Source of the DNA: Berberis thunbergii
Lineage: Eukaryota; Streptophyta; Magnoliopsida; Ranunculales; Berberidaceae
Assembly (NCBI GenBank): GCA_003290165.1
Contig: QNQO01000222.1
Location: 930,001 to 994,000 of the forward strand
Direction: 5' to 3'
DNA: 64,000 nt
Shown here: positions 57,745 to 64,000 of the stretch, piece by piece
Layout: every line of letters starts with the position of its first letter
How positions within the stretch are numbered: the stretch's first letter is position 1
Notes under the pieces: model-generated
What the model saw: only the letters and a program-made list of their open reading frames with translations
What the model was told of the DNA's origin: nothing
The model's database searches: none
Program-made: the position numbers and the translations under genes

Positions 57745-59640
57745 CTGCAAGAATACAATTGTATTGGTTATCAATTGGGATTTATTGAAGAGAATGGTGG
57801 ATATAGCCATTACAATTTAAGCAATTTGTTTTTCCGCTAATAAATTGAAACATAAGCTGAAAGGGATGCATAGATAAATTTAAGCAATTTTTTTACCATC
57901 TGATTTCAATACACATTTATTTATTGTTCCTTGGCATTGTCACAAATTCCGAAAGTTAACTCAATATATGATAAATTCTCTAGAAGTGTATTGCCAAGAT
58001 TTATATTCTTACTTTTTTTCTTAATCAGCTCTATGATGGATCTTCACAACACCATCATGAATATTGCTTTGTATAAAAATATGCAATCATTGTGAAATAT
58101 TCTCAAATTGCCTTAGAAGTTTGAATCATTCATCCCCAACAACTATGTAATAAGAGACGTAAAAATAGTTGCTACATCTGTATTTTTGGTTTTTTCATGC
58201 TTAAACATAATAAATACTTCACTGGTCCAACAGGGATCAGAAATAAAGTGTAAAAAGCTTGGGTGACAACTGAAACAACTTCATGCAGGTAAGCAAAGCA
58301 TGTATGTATTTCCCTACATATTTATATAAACCCAAGGTACAAGGCGAAAAGGTGAACATACGTTCATCTTTTACATGGGAAGCATGTTCTTAGGATGGTT
58401 CTCGTTCCAATAAATCAAGTTGGCCATTAAGAGCACTGACTAAAACTTGATATATAAAAAGCACATTTTGAAGTCAGCGTAACTTGATAGGAACACAAAT
58501 ACATCAATAGAAACTAATAATAAAATCCCATCAAACAGTATACAAGAAGAACCTGGGTGAGAAACTGAGCATGCCGTATTAACTTCATATATACACCTAA
58601 ATCCTCCTTTTCCACATCCATACTTTTCATGAACAAAACTACAGTGCAAACATTGAACCAGTCAAGAAACAAGAGAAGGATGAAACCTACTAAAGATACA
58701 ACACGTACCTCTTTGCATTCCTGCCCACAAAATGAAGTGCATAAACTATCTGACCCAGTAGGAGACATGTTTATTTGTCGTATGCATGATTTATGATCTG
58801 CAGCGAACAAAAATGTCAACAGGTTTCAGTCTACACTCTTGTAGTCCTCTTTGAAGAGACGATGGAAGAAAAGCATAAACAACTAATCCCAGACAAAAAA
58901 GCAAACAAAGTATTGTTTGCACTAGCAGCTAGAACTTTCATAATCTAAAATATGAGAATAAATAATGCTGAGTTGGGTTGGGTTTTTCTCTGAGAAATTT
59001 TTTTTTTTTTTTTAAATCATGAACAACACCCTAAATTCCGATCAGGTTTTACACCCCAATATGATTCGTAACCAATAGAAGTCGTTGAACAGATCTAAGA
59101 AAAACATGCAAATCAATTATCAAGATTAAAACCATTAATTTCAATTGAAAACAGATAAGAAGGTCTTAGATCAAACCAAAACCCCCAATTTCATATCCAA
59201 AACAACCCCATACAAAAAACCCTAATTTAATCAGCTCCAAAATTGATCAAAACCGTGAATTTTTAAATTGGAAAACGCAATCAGATCTAAAGACCAAACA
59301 ACATCACCTGATCCCGACAGAAACCCAAAATCCAGATCTACGAGTTATCGATTTAAACAATAATTAGACCTCAAATTACTAATTACTGACCAAACAATAT
59401 CACCTAATCAGTCAGAAACCCTAAATCCAGATCTATGAATTACGGATTTAAACCTCAATTAGACCTCAGATTACTAATTACTCATATAAACAGATCAGTT
59501 GAAGAACAAAAACGGAAATCGAATAACAAAAAAAGAGATAAATCTCTCTTACCTTAAGAGAGCGAGAGAGAAAACTTTGAAGAAGCTTTGAATGAAATCG
59601 AAATAAGAATGATCAGAATTTTAGAATCAAAACCTGATTG
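57745..59640. other. CACTA-4 interior, right side
   Basis: Mostly AT-rich. At 58720-58819 (minus) a short exon-like reading, DHKSCIRQINMSPTGSDSLC then TSFCGQECKE before GTACGT, looks like part of a Cys-rich (PHD-like) protein, but I cannot assign it. Repeated paragraphs with CAGATCTA and ATTACTAATTACT at 59330-59480 look like a degenerate tandem duplication of about 80 bases. Confidence 0.35.
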
Positions 59641-59699
59641 CTTCATATGTTTCTTTGTTGGGAAGATGACCCGACCCGAACTCAAACCTCGTTTCATCA

Positions 59700-60045
59700 C
59701 TTCTTGAGCTTTTTCCATTACAAGGGCTCACAAATGATCAAACAAAACCTTCTGAAATCGAAGGAAACCTCAATCGATCTCTCCTCTGCGCTGCCTCGAT
59801 CTCTCCTCTGCGCTCCTCTGCTCCTCAATCGATCTCTCCTCTGCTCCTCTGCCTCGATATCTCCTCTGCGCTGCCTCGAAGGAAACCGTTGGCTTTCTCT
59901 TTGTGTCGAAAATCTTTCACCCAATGACCGACCAAACTCTTTCTATTCCCCCATTTTTTTCGCAAGCGGGAAACCTGTTTTCGCCAAAGCGGGAAACGCG
60001 TTTTCGCCAAAGCGCGAAAGTCCTTCCTCCACGCATGCGGCCCAC
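59700..60045. repeat. CTCCTCTGC-rich tandem stretch near CACTA-4 right end
   Basis: Repeats of CTCGATCTCTCCTCTGCGCT at 59775-59880, then GCGGGAAAC/GTTTTCGCCAAAGC units (59965-60020). In cargo orientation this is the leader or promoter side of the element. Open frames at 59638-60117 and 59718-60010 are by-products of the repeats. Confidence 0.6.
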
Positions 60046-60059
60046 GTGCAAAACTTTCT

Positions 60060-60430
60060 TATTAGCAACGGTTTTTGGCCGTTTCCCCTTATAGCCACGG
60101 TTTTGAGCCGTTGCTAACTATAGCCACGGTTTTGAGCCGTGGCCAATTTTTTTTTAGCAACGGTTTTAGACCGTTGGCATTATAGACACGGTTTTTAGCC
60201 GTGGCAAAGATACCAACGGTTTTGAGCCGTGGCCTCAGTTGTAGCCACGGTTTTAAACCGTTGGTAATTATAGCCACGGTTTTGTGCCGTGGCAAATAAA
60301 CCAACGGTGTTAGCCGTGGCCAGTTTTTTTTTTGTCACGGTTTTAGGCTGTTGGTAATTATAGCCACGGTTTTAGGCCGTGGCAAATCAACCAACGGTTT
60401 AAAACCGTGGCCAGCTCGGCGTAGCTAAAC
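60060..60430. repeat. CACTA-4 right hairpin array (ACGGTTTTGAGCCGT units)
   Basis: About ten palindromic units such as GCCACGGTTTTGAGCCGTGGC-like hairpins, matching the left array in core sequence. Probable binding sites for the transposition proteins of this family, by analogy with other CACTA elements. Confidence 0.88.
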
Positions 60431-60451
60431 GAGGTTTTTGGTGTAGTGCGT

Positions 60452-61262
60452 CTGTTCGTCAATCAGAAAAAGTGTTTTTTCTTCACTACTTATGTTACTT
60501 TTCTTGGTTTTGTTGTGTCTACTGATGGTGTTCATGCAGATCAGTCGAAAATTGATGCGGTCTTGGAGTGACCCAAACCAAAGACCTTACACGATGTTAG
60601 AAATTTCCATGGATTGGCGTCCTTCTAGTGTTGGTTCATCAGAAACTTCGGCACTCTGATTGTTCCTACCACAGAGTGCCTCAAGGGGGGCTTGATTTCC
60701 AGTGGTCAGAGGAGGCAGAGGCCAATTTTCAACTGGTCAAGCAGATGATGACAGAAGCACCAGTATTGGCACTTCCTGATTTTAAAAAGGTGTTTGAGGT
60801 AAATTGTGATGCATCTGAGGTTGGCATTGGTGGTGTTCTAAGTCAGGAAGGGCGTGCAATAGCATTTTTAAGTGAGAATCTATTAGGTAAAAAAAAGAAT
60901 TATTCCACCTATGATCTTGAGTTTTATGCCATAGTTCAGTCCCTGAAGCATTGGCGTCGCTACCTAGTACAGAGGGAGTTAAGTTTATTCTTTTCACTAA
61001 TCATGAGGCCCTGAAGTACATCAATGGGCAACACAAGCTGAGTCCACGACATGCATAGCGGGTGGCGTATTTGTAGGAGTTCACGTTTGCGCTGAGGCAC
61101 CAAGCAGAGAGTCTGAACCGTGTCGCAGATGCACTGAGCCGTCGTACGTTACTCCTCACCACCATGAGCACTAGAGTTGCAGGATTTGAGGCTTTCTCTT
61201 ATATGTATGCTCATTATGTGGAGAGTTCAAAAGATTTGTTATGTGCCCAAATTGACCAGTGA
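60452..61262 (+). pseudogene. Gypsy RT C-terminus and RNase H
   Basis: After CACTA-4 the reading resumes LFVNQKKCFFF, VTFLGFVVSTDGVHADQSKI (palm/thumb), then FQWSEEAEANFQLVKQMMTE and the RNase H block VNCDASEVGIGGVLSQEGRA, LKHWRRYL. HQAESLNRVADALSRR follows near 61110. In-frame stops at 60570, 60628 and 61060 and a frameshift near 60985 make it inactive. Confidence 0.82.
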
Positions 61263-61283
61263 TGTGGCTCATTATGTGAAGCG

Positions 61284-61866
61284 TTGTATGTTTATCAGCG
61301 GGCCAAAAGAGTTCTCACTAATGCGGGCCTGTACATACCTTTACCTGTAACTGAGGCCCCTTGGTTTGATGTCAGTATGGACTTTGTGTTGGGCTTACCC
61401 TGTACCCAACGAGCCTGGGATTCTATTTTTGTTGTGGTTGATAGGTTTTCCAAGATGGCCCATTTTGTATCTTGCAGAAAAACAATGGATGATGCCTGGA
61501 TCGTCCATATTTATTTCAAGGAGATTGTGCATTTACATGGTGTTCCCCGATCCATTACTTTAGATTGTGACACCAAGTTGATGTGTCATTTCTAGCGGAG
61601 TTTATGGGAGAAACTGGGGACGAACTTGAATTTTAGCATGGCTTACCACCCCCCTGACAGATGGACAGACCGAGGTGGTAAACCGCAGTTTGGCGAACCT
61701 TTTGAGGAGTTTGGCAGGCACTAAACCAAAACAGTGGGTTTTGGTGTTACCTCAGGCAGAATTTGCCTATAACAGGTCGAAGAAAAAAACCATAGAAATG
61801 AGCCCATTTGAGCCCAATTGGGTAATCTTCTTGTATTCTTCTATGTCATTTATCTATTGCTATTAG
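61284..61866 (+). pseudogene. Gypsy integrase remnant
   Basis: The catalytic-core reading PWFDVSMDFVLGLPCTQRAW, then VVVDRFSKMAHFVSCRKTMD (first Asp context DF, second Asp in the VVVDRFSKMAHF block) and HGVPRSITLDCDTKLMCHF. A frameshift near 61640 precedes DGQTEVVNRSLANLLRSL-like sequence ending KTIEMSPFE. The N-terminal zinc-binding HHCC domain is absent, consistent with a deletion at 61265-61285. Confidence 0.8.
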
Positions 61867-62075
61867 CCTGCAGAATAATCGTTATTCTACCCGGCGTCAA
61901 TTTTCCTTTATGTTATGTTTTGGTTTACTTGGTGGTAGGCCGTATTATGTAAGGCCTATTCCTTGGTGAACTAGGTCTTTTTAAGGCCATGTGAGGTAGG
62001 AAACTTATTGGCATGGACAATTTTTAATTCTTTGTTTTTTATGATGTATGTCCAATAGTTTTATTTTTTGGGTAA

Positions 62076-62205
62076 AGTCGTCATGTACCCCCGACAGGTG
62101 TAAATTTTTTTTATCAAGTAATAACAGTCTGGCATCCTGTAGCTGCCCTCCCCATTGGAGGTTTATTTTAAAAAAATAAAAAATAAAAATAAAAATCAAA
62201 GTATT
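62076..62205 (+). mobile_element. LINE-F 3' terminus
   Basis: GGGTAAAGTCGTCATGTACC, AAGTAATAACAGTCTGGCAT, then GGAGGTTTA and an A-rich tract to about 62205. It closes LINE-F, which began about 22 kb upstream. Confidence 0.85.
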
Positions 62206-62211
62206 TAGAAC

Positions 62212-63250
62212 TTAACATTGAAAAAGGATTAAAACCATTAGTAGAAATACCAAGTATGAAATTGTGTGGATCAGCTGCAAATGATTCCCATTTATCAATA
62301 ACCAATTCCATGTTACAAAATCAACAGGGTCCACATTTTTTCCATCTTTGCTTTTATTATTAAAATGCCACCTTAAATCTGCAGCCATTTTTTCAAGCCT
62401 AAACATCCTTTTGAATCTTAAATTATAGGAAAGTACCTCAAAACTTTAACTGGAATACCTTTTCTAATCTCTTTGGTCCTCTTGTTTTTCTTCCATCTTG
62501 AAGCACCACATTGAGGACAATTGTCCAAGTCCTTGTACTCTTTTCTAAATAGACCGCAGTCATTCTCACAAGCGTGAATATTTTCATAATCAATCTCAAA
62601 TGATTTCAGAAACTTTTTAACTGAGTAAAACGAAAGTATATTGTCCTATGGAGGCATGCTTGCCAATGTCTCAAAAATCTCACTAAAACTTTTATCTGAC
62701 CATCCACATTGAGTTTTAAGTCAATATAAAGCTACAATGGCTGATTGCTTGTTATAATTTAAACAGTTCGGGTACAAAGGGGTTTCTGCATCTTTTAGTT
62801 TTGCTATAAAATCATCACCATGTATGTATCTAGTAGGCTCAATGTAGTCTTCATTAACCAACTGAGTAGGCTTCATATATTCTTCATAAAAAAAGTGGGT
62901 AGCTCTATATAAGTTATATGTCTCGCCGTTCCACATTTTTTTAGGAAAGTTGTCATCAATAATTATCTGCTCTCCATGCTCATACCAATCTTTACTTTGT
63001 TTGTATTTGGCATCCATTCCCCTTGTAACCAAATATTCAACAACAGTACTGTCACACTAATGCTCTACATTGAGACAATCTATACAAGGGCATAAGATCA
63101 TTTTAGGATTTCCAAAGTTGTTTGTAACCATTTTCACAAAATTCCATGCTCCTTTCTCGTACTCGGGATCAGCTCTATGACAAGAAAGACAAGAAAAACC
63201 TATTTCTTTAAGACATTTGACTTTTCAAATTCAATAATAAATATCTCCTT
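62212..63250 (-). pseudogene. CACTA (En/Spm) TNP2-type transposase remnant
   Basis: Minus strand, right to left: the transposase-associated domain (AWNFVKMVTNNFGNPKMILC, PCIDCLNVEH, stop, then EYLVTRGMDAKYKQSKDWYE), LYPNCLNYNKQSAIVALY, then ENIHACENDCGLFRKEYKDL, DNCPQCGASRWK and KRMFRLEKMAADLRW. These are hallmark TNP2 segments upstream of the catalytic domain. At least three stops and frameshifts are present, and the DDE/D catalytic part is missing, ending at the LINE-F tail. It is the only transposase coding sequence seen in the window. Confidence 0.85.
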
Positions 63251-63279
63251 ACTTCCTCTATACTCGATGTCAATTCACA

Positions 63280-64000
63280 ATGAGGAGGGTGCAGAGATTG
63301 GGTCCCCTCCCAAAACATGAAAGTAATCCTACAGCAAGCTACCCAGTCTTGCTAGATGATGCTAAAATAGTTGGCATGGATGATGATGCAGAGAAGATAG
63401 AGCAATGGATCATGCAAGAAATTGTCCCTTCAGAGTTTTTGGCATTGTTGGTATGGGAGGAATCGACAAGAACACACTTTCTCAAAAAATACACAATGAT
63501 CATAGGGTGCAGGAGTTTTTTTATCGTGTCTTGTTTGTGACAATTTCTCGGAATTTCAAGTTTGAAGAGCCCCTTAAATATGTGTTGACAAAACTGAATG
63601 CAATAATAGACTCAACACACATGAGTCCCCGTGATGTGTTATGGGAAATAAAAAATGAGCTATCCGAGAAAAGGTACTTGGTTATCTTAGATGATGTGTG
63701 TGGAATTAATGACAAGTATAGTGGAATAGCTTCAAATCAACTTTGCCTCAACATGGATCTGGTTGTTCTGTAATTGTCACAACTAAGAATAAAGATGTGG
63801 CGTTAAAGATGGGAGCAAATGAAAAACACATACATTATCCAGAATTTCTTTTTGATGAACACTGCTTGTCTATATTTGAAAATGAGGCATTTCCAAATGA
63901 AGTGGGTTGGCATCAAGATTCAAAGATTCAATTATTCAAGGAGACCGTGTATAAATGTGGAGGGATTCCTCTGACTCAGTCAAACATATTGTGGTCACTT
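63280..64000 (+). pseudogene. NLR disease-resistance gene remnant (NB-ARC), continues past the edge
   Basis: Reads VGMDDDAEKIEQWIMQE, then (after a frameshift near 63430) FRVFGIVGMGGIDKNTLSQK, VLFVTISRNFKFEEPLKYVL, RYLVILDDV (kinase 2) and, after a second frameshift near 63750, GSGCSVIVTTKNKDVALKMG (RNBS-B) and CGGIPLTQ (GLPL). The P-loop GMGGIGKTT has become GMGGIDKNT, which should abolish nucleotide binding. Two frame breaks and the P-loop loss make this a pseudogene. The LRR region would lie beyond 64000. The coiled-coil N-terminus is absent, the left side being TNP2 sequence. Confidence 0.85.

Larger units (their letters stand above)
51121..60448 (-). mobile_element. CACTA-4, Pack-CACTA of a second family, four host genes
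   Basis: Starts CACTACACCAAAAACCCCCA and ends in TTTTTGGTGTAGTG, flanked by CGT (51118-51120, 60449-60451). Removing it restores the gypsy RT reading FDKLRTER-LFVNQKKCFFF. 9.3 kb. Subterminal arrays of the hairpin unit AGCAACGGTTTTAAGCCGTTGC-type lie at both ends. No transposase. Captured fragments, all minus strand and in this order from the right: PDR ABC transporter, pectin acetylesterase, unidentified exon, OTU-like, cyclase-associated protein. Confidence 0.92.
49533..61896 (+). mobile_element. Ty3/gypsy LTR retrotransposon, internally deleted, host to CACTA-4
   Basis: It interrupts the LINE-F 3' UTR. TCAATTTT is present on both sides (49525-49532, 61897-61904), where LINE-C has a single GTTAATTTTCC. 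It begins TGATGCAGG. A roughly 45-bp block (TCTATTGCTATTAGCCTGCA...) occurs at about 50127-50171 and again at 61850-61895, marking the LTR 3' end. The right LTR is thus reduced to its last few dozen bases. Gag is present. Protease and most of RT are missing; RT end, RNase H and integrase pieces remain. An 8-bp duplication is longer than usual for this superfamily (about 5). Confidence 0.75.
39591..62205 (+). mobile_element. LINE-F, split by CACTA-3 and by a gypsy element
   Basis: Plus-strand L1-type LINE whose pieces are 39591-40522, 46190-49532 and 61897-62205. It is 5'-truncated within ORF2. RT runs across the CACTA-3 insertion, then the thumb and RNase H (to 48441), the TTGCAAGTTG-rich 3' UTR, and the family tail at 62076-62165 with an A-rich end. 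LINE-C supplies both empty sites: the gap at GCTTCTTGTGG for CACTA-3 and at GTTAATTTTCC for the gypsy element. Confidence 0.85.

Noticed and set aside
59638..60117. A 159-codon plus-strand open frame
   Set aside because: It crosses CTCCTCTGC repeats and enters the hairpin array, and it opposes the direction of all cargo in the element.

Overview
This is plant nuclear DNA, almost certainly from a eudicot. The evidence is intron-rich gene pieces with GT/AG splice sites, long AT-rich stretches, L1-type LINEs with a plant-style RNase H, CACTA and Ty3/gypsy transposons, and a coiled-coil NLR resistance pseudogene. I see no gene that looks intact and host-functional. The window is a nested transposon pile-up, and nearly every coding segment is a transposon ORF remnant or a gene fragment carried inside a transposon.

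Layout. 1-1830 is a minus-strand LINE remnant. 2175-4835 plus 19600-20700 is one copy (X1) of a low-coding unit, followed by LINE-B (to 23347). The same unit recurs head-to-tail as X2 (23348-26090), followed by LINE-C (to about 36390). X1 was later split by a whole minus-strand LINE (LINE-A, 4845-19590, 9-bp target duplication). Then come LINE-D (36392-38168), minus-strand LINE-E (38169-39590) and LINE-F (39591 to about 62205). LINE-F is split by a gypsy element (49533-61896). The right edge holds a TNP2-type CACTA transposase remnant (62212-63250, minus) and a frameshifted NLR (63280 to the edge).

The notable content is four transposase-less CACTA elements, all with 3-bp target duplications and all loaded with pieces of unrelated host genes (Pack-CACTA type). 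Three of them (9592-16107, 26204-30530, 40523-46189) share the same pair of asymmetric ends, built of dense AGCGCT palindromes. Their cargo differs: (1) a small plant protein start, a germin-like promoter and first exon, a TAF12 exon and an unidentified two-exon block; (2) a bHLH transcription factor, the sulfolipid synthase SQD2 and an endonuclease/exonuclease/phosphatase-family gene; (3) five consecutive exons of the MEP-pathway enzyme HDR (IspH). The fourth (51121-60448) is a different family with CACTACACC ends and hairpin arrays. It carries PDR-type ABC transporter, pectin acetylesterase, OTU-like and cyclase-associated-protein exons. Within each element every recognised fragment lies on one strand, and in the three sister elements the cargo runs in the same direction relative to the ends, as expected if read as one chimeric spliced transcript.

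Insertion order can be read off the nesting: X+LINE unit, then tandem duplication, then LINE-A, then CACTA-1 inside it; LINE-F, then gypsy, then CACTA-4. Family names come from protein motif recognition by eye. No database search was possible, and element edges not supported by target duplications are approximate.
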